Assembly: GCF_029227915.1 (NCBI RefSeq)
Contig: NC_079887.1
Location: 18,785,650 to 18,849,649 of the forward strand
Length of the DNA: 64,000 nt
From: Hydractinia symbiolongicarpus
Taxonomy: Eukaryota; Cnidaria; Hydrozoa; Anthoathecata; Hydractiniidae
Direction: 5' to 3'
The stretch's first letter is position 1. Each line of letters opens with the position of its first letter. Both the position numbers and the translations under genes were made by a program. Under the pieces are notes generated by a model that did not search any database, was not told the DNA's origin, and worked only from the letters and a program-made list of their open reading frames with translations. Below are positions 21,120-34,146 of this stretch, one piece after another.

Positions 21120-24100
21120 AAACCAATGGTAACCTGCGCAGGCACGTGGAACCATGTGATTTACGTGTAAGGCCTTTATTAGGTGTCAAAAGACCACATT
21201 AGCGTCTATAGAGGCCCGTGCGCGTAGTTGACGGTGTTTTAAAGCCATGGCGCAACATAAATACACTTGGGACGTCGAAGTCCATTGAGGGTGGAAAGAT
21301 TAGACCAATAGTAACCTGCGCAGTCACGTTGAACCACGTGATTTTCGTGTAAGGCTTTTATTAGGCATCAAAAGGCCATATTAAAGCAGTTAGAGGCCTG
21401 TACACGTAGTTGACGGTGTTAAAAGGGTGTGCCGCAATGAGAAATCACTTGGGACGTCGAAGTCCATTGACAGTGGAAAGATTAGACCAATAGTAACCTA
21501 CGCAGGCACGTGGAACCACTTGATTTACGTGTAAGGCCTTTATAAGGCGTTAAAAGGCCATATTACAGCCTTTAGAAGACTTTTAGCGTGGTTGACGTTG
21601 TTATAAAGCCATGGCAGAATTAAAAAACGACTTAGGACGTCGTAGCCTATTGACAGTAGACGGATTAGACCAATTGTAACCTGCAGAGGCACGTGAAACC
21701 ACGTGATTTACGTGTAAGGCCTTTACTAGGCATCAAAATGCCATATTACATCGTTGAGAGGCCCGTGCGTGTAGTTGACGGTATTTTAAAGATGTGACGC
21801 AACGGAAAACCACTTAGGACGTCGTAGTTCATTGAGAGTGGAAAGATTAGACCAATGGTAACCTGAGCAGGCACGTGGAACCACTTGATTTACGTGTAAG
21901 GTCTTCATTAGGCGTCAAAAGGCGGTATTGCAGCGTTTGTAGGCCTGTTAACGTAGTTGACGGTGTTATAAAGCCATGGCGCAATGGAAAACGACTTGGG
22001 GAGTCGTAGTCCATTGATAGTAAAAGGATTAGATCAATGGTAACCTGCGCAGGCACGTGGAACCACTGGATTTACGTGTAAAGCCTTTATTAGGCGTCAA
22101 AAGGCCCTATTACGGCCCTTAGAGGTCTCTTAGCGTAGTTGACGGTGTTATAAAGCCATGGCGCAAGGGAAAGCGACTTTTGACGTCGTAGTCCATTGGC
22201 AGTAGTAGGATTAGACCAATGGTAACCTGCGCAGGCACGTGGAACTACTAGACTTACGTGTAAGGCCTTTATTAGGCGTCAAAAGGCCATATTAAGGCCC
22301 TTAGAGGCCTCTTAGCGTAGTTGACGGTGTTATAAAGCCATGGCGCAATGGAAAAAGACTTCAGACGTCGTAGTCCATTGAGAGTGGAAGGATTAGACCA
22401 ATATTAACCTGAGCAGGCACGTGGAACCACGTGATTTACGTGTGAGACCTTTATTAGGCGTCAAAAGGCCATATTGCAGCGTTTGTAGGCCTGTTAACGT
22501 AGTTGACGATGTTATAAAGCCAAGGCGCAAAGGAGAACGACTTGGGACGTCGTAGTTCATTGAGAGTGGAAAGATTAGACCAATAGTAACCTGTGCAGTC
22601 ACGTTGAACCACGTGATTTACGTGTAAGGCCCATATTAGGCATAAAAAGTCCATATTACAGCAGTTAGAGGCCTGTACACGTAGTTGACGGTGTTAAAAG
22701 GGTGTGCCGCAATGAAAAATCACTTGGGACGTCGAAATTCATTGACAGTGGAAAGATTAGACCAATGGTAACCTATGCAGGCACGTGGAACCATTTGATT
22801 TACGTGTAAGGCCCATATTAGGCATCAAAATGCATGTGGAGCCACGTGATTTACGTGTAAGGCCTTTATAAGGCGTTAAAAGGCCATATTACAGCCTTTA
22901 GAAGACTTTTAGCGTAGTTGACGTTGTTATAAAGCCATGGCGGAATTTAAAAACGACTTAGGACGTCGTAGCCTATTGACAGTAGACGGATTGGACCAAT
23001 TGTAACCTGCGCAGGCACGTGGAACCACGTGATTTACGTGTAAGGCCTTTACTAGGCATCAAAATGCCATATTACTGCGTTTAGAGGCGCGTGCGCGTAG
23101 TTGACGGTGTTTTAAAGCCGTGACGCAACGGAAAGCCATTTGGGACGCCGTAGTCCATTGAGAGTGGAAGGATTAGACCAATGGTAACCTGCGCAGGCAC
23201 TTGGAACCACGTGATTTACGTGTAAAGCGTCAAAAGGCCATATTACAGCCCTTAGAGGCCTGTAGAGTAGTTGACGATGTTATAAAGCCAAGGCGCAATG
23301 GAGAACAACTTCGAACGTCGTAGGCTGTTGAGAACAGAAGGATTAAACCAATGGTAACCTGCGCAGGCACGTGGAACCATGTGATTTACGTGTAAGGCCT
23401 TTATTAGGTGTCAAAAGACCACATTAGCGTCTATAGAGGCCAGTGCGCGTAGTTGACGGTGTTTTAAAGCCATGGCGCAACATAAATACACTTGGGACGT
23501 CGAAGTCCATTGAGGGTGGAAAGATTAGACCAATAGTAACCTGCGCAGTCACGTTGAACCACGTGATTTACGTGTAAGGCTTTTATTAGGCATCAAAAGG
23601 CCATATTAAAGCAGTTAGAGGCCTGTACACGTAGTTGACGGTGTTAAAAGGGTGTGCTGCAATGAGAAATCACTTGGGACGTCGAAGTCCATTGACAGTG
23701 GAAAGATTAGACCAATAGTAACCTACGCAGGCACGTGGAACCACTTGATTTACGTGTAAGGCCTTTATAAGGCGTTAAAAGGCCATATTACAGCCTTTAG
23801 AAGACTTTTAGCGTGGTTGACGTTGTTATAAAGCCATGGCAGAATTAAAAAACGACTTAGGACGTCGTAGCCTATTGACAGTAGACGGATTAGACCAATT
23901 GTAACCTGCAAAGGCACGTGAAACCACGTGATTTACGTGTAAGGCCTTTACTAGGCATCAAAATGCCATATTACATCGTTGAGAGGCCCGTGCGTGTAGT
24001 TGACGGTATTTTAAAGATGTGACGCAACGGAAAACCACTTAGGACGTCGTAGTTCATTGAGAGTGGAAAGATTAGACCAATGGTAACCTGAGCAGGCACG

Positions 24101-26460
24101 TGGAACCACTTGATTTACGTGTAAGGCCTTCATTAGGCGTCAAAAGGCGGTATTGCAGCGTTTGTAGGCCTGTTAACGTAGTTGACGGTGTTATAAAGCC
24201 ATGGCGCAATGGAAAACGACTTGGGGAGTCGTAGTCCATTGATAGTAAAAGGATTAGATCAATGGTAACCTGCGCAGGCACGTGGAAACACTGTATTTAC
24301 GTGTAAGGCCTTTATTAGGCGTCAAAAGGCCCAATTACGGCCCTTAGAGGTCTCTTAGCGTAGTTGACGGTGTTATAAAGCCATGGCGCAATGGAAAGCG
24401 ACTTTGGACGTCGTAGACCATTGGCAGTAGTAGGATTAGACCAATGGTAACCTGCGCAGGCACGTGGAACTACTGGACTTACGTGTAAGGCCTTTATTAG
24501 GCGTCAAAAGGCCATATTAAGGCCCTTAGAGGCCTCTTAGCGTAGTTGACGGTGTTATAAAGCCATGGCGCAATGGAAAAAGACTTCAGACGTCGTAGTC
24601 CATTGAGAGTGGAAGGATTAGACCAATATTAACCTGAGCAGGCACGTGGAACCACGTGATTTACGTGTGAGACCTTTATTAGGCGTCAAAAGGCCATATT
24701 GCAGCCTTTAGAAGACTTTTAGCGTAGTTGACGTTGTTATAAAGCCATGGCGGAATTTAAAAACGACTTAGGACGTCGTAGCCTATTGACAGTAGACGGA
24801 TTGGACCAATTGTAACCTGCGCAGGCACGTGGAACCACGTGATTTACGTGTAAGGCCTTTACTAGGCATCAAAATGCCATATTACTGCGTTTAGAGGCGC
24901 GTGCGCGTAGTTGACGGTGTTTTAAAGCCGTGACGCAACGGAAAGCCATTTGGGACGCCGTAGTCCATTGAGAGTGGAAGGATTAGACCAATGGTAACCT
25001 GCGCAGGCACGTGGAACCACTTGATTTACGTGTAAGGCCTTCATTAGGCGTCAAAAGGCCATATTAGAGCGTTTGTAGGCCTGTTGGCGTAGTTAACGGT
25101 GTTATAAAGCCATGGCGCAATGGAAAGCGACTTTGGACGTCGTAGTCCATTGGCAGTAGTAGGATTAGACCAATGGTAACCTGCGCAGGCACGTGGAACC
25201 ACTGGATTTACCAGTAAGGCCTTTATTAGGCGTCAAAAGGCCATATTACGGCCCTTAGAGGCCTCTTAGCGTAGTTGACGGTGTTATAAAGCCATGGCGC
25301 AATTGAAAACGACTTGGGACGTCGTAGTCTATTGAGAGTGGAAGGATTAGACCAATGGTAACCTGCGCAGGCACTTGGAACCACGTGATTTACGTGTAAA
25401 GCGTCAAAAGGCCATATTACAGCCCTTAGAGGCCTGTAGAGTAGTTGACGATGTTATAAAGCCAAGGCGCAATGGAGAACAACTTCGAACGTCGTAGGCT
25501 GTTGAGAACAGAAGGATTAAACCAATGGTAACCTGCGCAGGCACGTGGAACCATGTGATTTACGTGTAAGGCCTTTATTAGGTGTCAAAAGACCACATTA
25601 GCGTCTATAGAGGCCAGTGCGCGTAGTTGACGGTGTTTTAAAGCCATGGCGCAACATAAATACACTTGGGACGTCGAAGTCCATTGAGGGTGGAAAGATT
25701 AGACCAATAGTAACCTGCGCAGTCACGTTGAACCACGTGATTTACGTGTAAGGCTTTTATTAGGCATCAAAAGGCCATATTAAAGCAGTTAGAGGCCTGT
25801 ACACGTAGTTGACGGTGTTAAAAGGGTGTGCCGCAATGAGAAATCACTTGGGACGTCGAAGTCCATTGACAGTGGAAAGATTAGACCAATAGTAACCTAC
25901 GCAGGCACGTGGAACCACTTGATTTACGTGTAAGGCCTTTATAAGGCGTTAAAAGGCCATATTACAGCCTTTAGAAGACTTTTAGCGTGGTTGACGTTGT
26001 TATAAAGCCATGGCAGAATTAAAAAACGACTTAGGACGTCGTAGCCTATTGACAGTAGACGGATTAGACCAATTGTAACCTGCAAAGGCACGTGAAACCA
26101 CGTGATTTACGTGTAAGGCCTTTACTAGGCATCAAAATGCCATATTACATCGTTGAGAGGCCCGTGCGTGTAGTTGACGGTATTTTAAAGATGTGACGCA
26201 ACGGAAAACCACTTAGGACGTCGTAGTTCATTGAGAGTGGAAAGATTAGACCAATGGTAACCTGAGCAGGCACGTGGAACCACTTGATTTACGTGTAAGG
26301 CCTTCATTAGGCGTCAAAAGGCGGTATTGCAGCGTTTGTAGGCCTGTTAACGTAGTTGACGGTGTTATAAAGCCATGGCGCAATGGAAAACGACTTGGGG
26401 AGTCGTAGTCCATTGATAGTAAAAGGATTAGATCAATGGTAACCTGCGCAGGCACGTGGA
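21120..26460 (+). repeat. Satellite block present three times (offsets 2225 and 2174)
   Basis: A roughly 940-bp segment starting near 21120 recurs near 23345 and near 25519, each with the same ordered set of monomer variants. The changed offset between copies reflects different intervening monomers. Confidence 0.75.
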
Positions 26461-28371
26461 AACACTGTATTTACGTGTAAGGCCTTTATTAGGCGTCAAA
26501 AGGCCCAATTACGGCCCTTAGAGGTTTCTTAGCGTAGTTGACGGTGTTATAAAGCCATGGCGCAATGGAAAGCGACTTTGGACGTCGTAGTGCATTGGCA
26601 GTAGTAGGATTAGATCAATGGTAACCTGCGCAGGCACGTGGAACCACTGGATTTACGTGTAAGGCCTTTATTAGGCGTCAAAAGGCCCTATTACGGCCCT
26701 TAGAGGTCTCTTAGCGTAGTTGACGGTGTTATAAAGCCATGGCGCAAGGGAAAGCGACTTTTGACGTCGTAGTCCATTGGCAGTAGTAGGATTAGACCAA
26801 TGGTAACCTGCGCAGGCACGTGGAACTACTGGACTTACGTGTAAGGCCTTTATTAGGCGTCAAAAGGCCATATTAAGGCCCTTAGAGGCCTCTTAGCGTA
26901 GTTGACGGTGTTATAAAGCCATGGCGCAATGGAAAAAGACTTCAGACGTCGTAGTCCATTGAGAGTGGAAGGATTAGACCAATATTAACCTGAGCAGGCA
27001 CGTGGAACCACGTGATTTACGTGTGAGACCTTTATTAGGCGTCAAAAGGCCATATTGCAGCGTTTGTAGGACTGTTAACGTAGTTGACGATGTTATAAAG
27101 CCAAGGCGCAAAGGAGAACGACTTGGGACGTCGTAGTTCATTGAGAGTGGAAAGATTAGACCAATAGTAACCTGTGCAGTCACGTTGAACCACGTGATTT
27201 ACGTGTAGGGCTTTTATTAGGCATCAAAAGTCCATATTACAGCAGTTAGAGGCCTGTACACGTAGTTGACGGTGTTAAAAGGGTGTGCCGCAATGAAAAA
27301 TCACTTGGTACGTCGAAGTCCATTGACAGTGGAAAGATTAGACCAATAGTAACCTATGCAGGCACGTGGAACCACTTGATTTACGTGTAAGGCCCATATT
27401 AGGCATCAAAATGCATGTGGAGCCACGTGATTTACGTGTAAGGCCTTTATAAGGCCTGAAAAGACCATATTACAGCCTTTAGAAGACTTTTAGCGTAGTT
27501 GACGGTGTTATAAAGCCATGGCGCAATGGAAAACGAATTTGGACGTCGTAGTCTATTGAGATTGAAGGATTAGACCAATGGTAACCTGCGCAGACACTTG
27601 GAACCACGTGATTTACGTGTAAGGCCTCAAAAGGCCATATTATAGCCCTTAGAGGCATGTAGCGTAGTTGACGATGTTATAAAGCCAAGGTGCAATGGAG
27701 AACGACTTGGATCGTCGTAGGCTATTGAGAACAGAAGGATTAAACCTGTGGTAACCTGCGCAGGCACGTGAAACCATCGGATTTACGTGTAAGGCCTTTA
27801 TTAGGCGTCAAATAGCCACATTAGGGTCTTTAGAGGCCCGTGCGCGTAGTTGACGGTGTTTTAAAGCCATGGCGCAACATAAAAACACTTGGGACGTCGA
27901 AGTCCATTGAGAGTGGAAAGATTAGACCAATAGTAACCTGCGCAGTCACGTTGAACCACGTGATTTACGTGTAAGGCTTTTATTAGGCATCAAAATGCCA
28001 TATTAGAGCAGTTAGAGGTCTGTACACGTAGTTGACGGTGTTAAAAGGGTGTGCCGCAATGAAAAGTCACTTGGGACGTCGAAGTCCATTGACAGTGGAA
28101 GGATTAGACCAATAGTAACCTACGCAGGCATGTGGAACCACTTGATTTACGTGTAAGGTCCATATTAGGCATCAAAAGGCATGTGGAGCCTCGTGATATA
28201 CGTGTAAGGCCTTTACTAGGCATCAAAATGCCATATTACAGCGCTTAGAGGCCCGTGCGCGTGGTTGACGGTGTTTTAAAGCCGTGACGCGACGGAAAAC
28301 CACTTGGGACGCCGTAGTCCATTGAGAGTCAAAGGATTAGACCAATGGTAACCTGCGCAGGCACGTGGAAC

Positions 28372-31300
28372 CACTTGATTTACGTGTAACCACTTGATTT
28401 ACGTGTTTATTAGGCGTCAAAAGGCCATATTACGGTCTTTAGAGGCCCGTGCGCGTAGCTGACGGTGTTTTAAAGCCATGGCGCAACAGAAAATCACTTG
28501 GGACGTCGAAGTCCGTTGAGAGTGGAAGGATCAGACCAATGGTAACCTACGCAGGCGCGTGGAGCCACTTGATTTACGTGTAAGGCCTTTATTAGGCATC
28601 AAAATACCATATCACAGTGTTTAGAGGACCGTGCGCGTAGTTAACGGTGTTTTAAAGCCGTGACGCAACGGAAAACCACTTGGGACGTCGTAGTCCATCG
28701 AGAGTGAAAGGATTAGACCAATGGTAACCTGCGCAGACACGTGGAACCACTTGATTTACGTGAAAGGCCTTTATTAGGCGTCAAAATGCCATATTACGGC
28801 CTTTAGAGGTCTCTTAGCGTGGTTGGGGGTGTTATAAAGCCATGGGGCAATGGAAAACGACTTGAAACGTTTTAGGCCATTCACAACAGAAGGATTAGAC
28901 CAATGGTAACTTGCGCAGGCACGTGGAACCACGTGATTTACGTGTAAGGCCTTAACTAGGCGTCAAACTGCCACATTACCGTCTTTAGAGGCCCGTGCGC
29001 GTAGCTGACGGTGTTTTAAAGCCATGGCGCAACAGAAAATCACTTGGGACGTCGAAGTCTATTGAGAGTGGAAAGATTAGACAAATATTAACCTGCGCAA
29101 GCTCGTGGAACTACGTGATATACGTGTAAGGCTTTTATTAGGCATCCGAAGACCATATTACAGCGTTTAGAGGCCCTTGCGCGTAGTTGACAGTATTTTA
29201 AAGCCGTGACGCAACGGAAAACTACTTGGGACGTCGTAGTCCATTGAGAGTGAAAAGATTAGACCAATGGTAACCTGCGCAGGCACGTGGAACCACTTGA
29301 TTTACGTGAAAGGCCTTTTATAGGCGTCAAAAGGCCATATTACGGCCTTTAGAGGCCCGTGCGCGTAGCTGACGGTGTTTTAAAGCCATGGGGCAACAGA
29401 AAATCACTTGGGACGTCGAAGTCCATTGAGAGTGGAAAGATTAAACCAATATTAAGCTGCGCAAGCTCGTGGAACTACGTGATTTACGTGTAAGGCTTTT
29501 ATTAGGCATCAGAAGGCCATATTACAGCGCTTAGAGGCCCTTGCGCGTAGTTGACAGTGTTTTAAAGCCATGGCGCAATGGAAAAAGACTTCAGACGTCG
29601 TAGTCCATTGAGAGTGGAAGGATTAGACCAATATTAACCTGAGCAGGCACGTGGAACCACGTGATTTACGTGTGAGACCTTTATTAGGCGTCAAAAGGCC
29701 ATATTGCAGCGTTTGTAGGACTGTTAACGTAGTTGACGATGTTATAAAGCCAAGGCGCAAAGGAGAACGACTTGGGACGTCGTAGTTCATTGAGAGTGGA
29801 AAGATTAGACCAATAGTAACCTGTGCAGTCACGTTGAACCACGTGATTTACGTGTAAGGCTTTTATTAAGCATCAAAAGGCCATATTGCAGCGTTTGTAG
29901 GCCTGTTAACGTAGTTGACGATGTTATAAAGCCAAGGCGCAAAGGAGAACGACTTGCGACGTCGTAGTTCATTGAGAGTGGAAAGATTAGACCAATAGTA
30001 ACCTGTGCAGTCACGTTGAACCACGTGATTTACGTGTAAGGCTTTTATTAGGCATCAAAAGTCCATATTACAGCAGTTAGAGGCCTGTACACGTAGTTGA
30101 CGGTGTTAAAAGGGTGTGCCGCAATGAAAAATCACTTGGGACGTCGAAGTCCATTGACAGTGGAAAGATTAGACCAATAGTAACCTATGCAGGCACGTGG
30201 AACCACTTGATTTACGTGTAACCACTTGATTTACGTGTTTATTAGGCGTCAAAAGGCCATATTACGGTCTTTAGAGGCCCGTGCGCGTAGCTGACGGTGT
30301 TTTAAAGCCATGGCGCAACAGAAAATCACTTGGGACGTCGAAGTCCGTTGAGAGTGGAAGGATCAGACCAATGGTAACCTACGCAGGCGCGTGGAGCCAC
30401 TTGATTTACGTGTAAGGCCTTTATTAGGCATCAAAATACCATATCACAGTGTTTAGAGGACCGTGCGCGTAGTTAACGGTGTTTTAAAGCCGTGACGCAA
30501 CGGAAAACCACTTGGGACGTCGTAGTCCATCGAGAGTGAAAGGATTAGACCAATGGTAACCTGCGCAGACACGTGGAACCACTTGATTTACGTGAAAGGC
30601 CTTTATTAGGCGTCAAAATGCCATATTACGGCCTTTAGAGGTCTCTTAGCGTGGTTGGGGGTGTTATAAAGCCATGGGGCAATGGAAAACGACTTGAAAC
30701 GTTTTAGGCCATTCACAACAGAAGGATTAGACCAATGGTAACTTGCGCAGGCACGTGGAACCACGTGATTTACGTGTAAGGCCTTAACTAGGCGTCAAAC
30801 TGCCACATTACCGTCTTTAGAGGCCCGTGCGCGTAGCTGACGGTGTTTTAAAGCCATGGCGCAACAGAAAATCACTTGGGACGTCGAAGTCTATTGAGAG
30901 TGGAAAGATTAGACAAATATTAACCTGCGCAAGCTCGTGGAACTACGTGATATACGTGTAAGGCTTTTATTAGGCATCCGAAGACCATATTACAGCGTTT
31001 AGAGGCCCTTGCGCGTAGTTGACAGTATTTTAAAGCCGTGACGCAACGGAAAACTACTTGGGACGTCGTAGTCCATTGAGAGTGAAAAGATTAGACGAAT
31101 GGTAACCTGCGCAGGCACGTGGAACCACTTGATTTACGTGAAAGGCCTTTTATAGGCGTCAAAAGGCCATATTACGGCCTTTAGAGGCCCGTGCGCGTAG
31201 CTGACGGTGTTTTAAAGCCATGGGGCAACAGAAAATCACTTGGGACGTCGAAGTCCATTGAGAGTGGAAAGATTAAACCAATATTAAGCTGCGCAAGCTC

Positions 31301-32050
31301 GTGGAACTACGTGATTTACGTGTAAGGCTTTTATTAGGCATCAGAAGGCCATATTACAGCGCTTAGAGGCCCTTGCGCGTAGTTGACAGTGTTTTAAAGC
31401 CATGGCGCAATGGAAAAAGACTTCAGACGTCGTAGTCCATTGAGAGTGGAAGGATTAGACCAATATTAACCTGAGCAGGCACGTGGAACCACGTGATTTA
31501 CGTGTGAGACCTTTATTAGGCGTCAAAAGGCCATATTGCAGCGTTTGTAGGACTGTTAACGTAGTTGACGATGTTATAAAGCCAAGGCGCAAAGGAGAAC
31601 GACTTGGGACGTCGTAGTTCATTGAGAGTGGAAAGATTAGACCAATAGTAACCTGTGCAGTCACGTTGAACCACGTGATTTACGTGTAAGGCTTTTATTA
31701 AGCATCAAAAGGCCATATTGCAGCGTTTGTAGGCCTGTTAACGTAGTTGACGATGTTATAAAGCCAAGGCGCAAAGGAGAACGACTTGCGACGTCGTAGT
31801 TCATTGAGAGTGGAAAGATTAGACCAATAGTAACCTGTGCAGTCACGTTGAACCACGTGATTTACGTGTAAGGCTTTTATTAGGCATCAAAAGTCCATAT
31901 TACAGCAGTTAGAGGCCTGTACACGTAGTTGACGGTGTTAAAAGGGTGTGCCGCAATGAAAAATCACTTGGGACGTCGAAGTCCATTGACAGTGGAAAGA
32001 TTAGACCAATAGTAACCTATGCAGGCACGTGGAACCACTTGATTTACGTG
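28372..32050 (+). repeat. Tandem higher-order unit of 1,832 bp
   Basis: 28372-30220 recurs at 30204-32050 and again from 34164. Each copy begins with a tandem duplication of about 20 bp, ACCACTTGATTTACGTGTA, that marks the junction. Confidence 0.82.
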
Positions 32051-33488
32051 TAAGGCCCATATTAGGCATCAAAATGCATGTGGAGCCACGTGATTTACGT
32101 GTAAGGCCTTTATAAGGCCTGAAAAGACCATATTACAGCCTTTAGAAGACTTTTAGCGTAGTTGACGGTGTTATAAAGCCATGGCGCAATGGAAAACGAC
32201 TTTGGACGTCGTAGTCTATTGAGAGTTGAAGGATTAGACCAATGGTAACCTGCGCAGACACTTGGAACCACTGGATTTTCGTGTAAGGATTTTATTAGGC
32301 GTCAAAAGGCCCTATTACGGCCCATAGAGGCCTCTTAGCATAGTTGACGGTGTTATAAAGCCATGGCGCAATGGAAAACGACTTTGGACGTCGTAGTCTA
32401 TTGAGAGTTGAAGGATTAGACCAATGGTAACCAGCGCAGACACTTGGAACCACGTGATTTACGTGTAAGGCCTTTATTAGGCGTCAAATAGCCACATTAG
32501 GGTCTTTAGAGGCCCGTGCGCGTAGTTGACGGTGTTTTAAAGCCATGGCGCAACATAAAAACACTTGGGACGTCGAAGTCCATTGAGAGTGGAAAGATTA
32601 GACCAATAGTAACCTGCGCAGTCACGTTGAACCACGTGATTTACGTGTAAGGCCTTTACTAGGCATCAAAATGCCGTATTACAGCGCTTAGAGGCCCGTG
32701 CGCGTGGTTGACGGTGTTTTAAAGCCGTGACGCGACGGAAAACCACTTGGGACGCCGTAGTGCATTGAGAGTCAAAGGATTAGACCAATGGTAACCTGCG
32801 CAGGAACGTGGAACCACTTGATTTACGTGTAACCACTTGATTTACGTGTTTATTAGGCGTCAAAAGGCCATATTACGGCCTTTAGAGGCCCGTGCGCGTA
32901 GCTGACGGTGTTTTAAAGCCGTGACGCGACGGAAAACCACTTTGGACGCCGTAGTCCATTGAGAGTCAAAGGATTAGACCAATGGTAACCTGCGCAGGCA
33001 CGTGGAACCACTTGATTTACGTGTAACCACTTGATTTACGTGTTTATAAGGCGTCAAAAAGCCATATTACGGTCTTTAGAAGCCCGTGCGCGTAGCTGAC
33101 GGTGTTTTAAAGCCAGAGTGCAACAGAAAATCACTTGGGACGTCGAAGTCCGTTGAGAGTGGAAGGATTAGACCAATGGTAACCTACGCAGGCGCGTGGA
33201 GCCACTTGATTTACGTGTAAGGCCTTTATTAGGCATCAAAATACCATATCACAGCGTTTAGAGGACCGTGCGCGTAGTTAACGGTGTTTTAAAGCCGTGA
33301 CGCAACGGAAAACCACTTGGGACGTCGTAGTCCATCGAGAGTGAAAGGATTAGACCAATGGTAACCTGCGCAGACACTTGGAACCACTTGATTTACGTGA
33401 AAGGCCTTTATTAGGCGTCAAAATGCCATATTACAGCTTTTAGAGGTCTCTTAGCGTGGTTGAGGGTGTTATAAAGCCATGGGGCAAT
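30187..33488 (+). repeat. 3.3-kb satellite block, first copy (second at 34147-37448)
   Basis: Compared at offset 3960, the lines I checked are identical apart from single-base differences (for example 31096 versus 35056, and 33378 versus 37338). Identity ends at about 33488/37448. This is one of the most recent exchanges in the array. Confidence 0.85.
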
Positions 33489-34146
33489 GGAGAACGACTT
33501 GGATCGTCGTAGGCTATTGAGAACAGAAGGATTAAACCTGTGGTAACCTGCGCAGGCACGTGAAACCATCTGATTTACGTGTAAGGCCTTTATTAGGCGT
33601 CAAATAGCCACATTAGGGTCTTTAGAGGCCCGTGCGCGTAGTTGACGGTGTTTTAAAGCCATGGCGCAACATAAAAACACTTGGGACGTCGAAGTCCATT
33701 GAGAGTGGAAAGATTAGACCAATAGTAACCTGCGCAGTCACGTTGAACCACGTGATTTACGTGTAAGGCTTTTATTAGGCATCAAAATGCCATATTAGAG
33801 CAGTTAGAGGTCTGTACACGTAGTTGACGGTGTTAAAAGGGTGTGCCGCAATGAAAAGTCACTTGGGACGTCGAAGTCCATTGACAGTGGAAGGATTAGA
33901 CCAATAGTAACCTACGCAGGCATGTGGAACCACTTGATTTACGTGTAAGGTCCATATTAGGCATCAAAAGGCATGTGGAGCCTCGTGATATACGTGTAAG
34001 GCCTTTACTAGGCATCAAAATGCCATATTACAGCGCTTAGAGGCCCGTGCGCGTGGTTGACGGTGTTTTAAAGCCGTGACGCGACGGAAAACCACTTGGG
34101 ACGCCGTAGTCCATTGAGAGTCAAAGGATTAGACCAATGGTAACCT

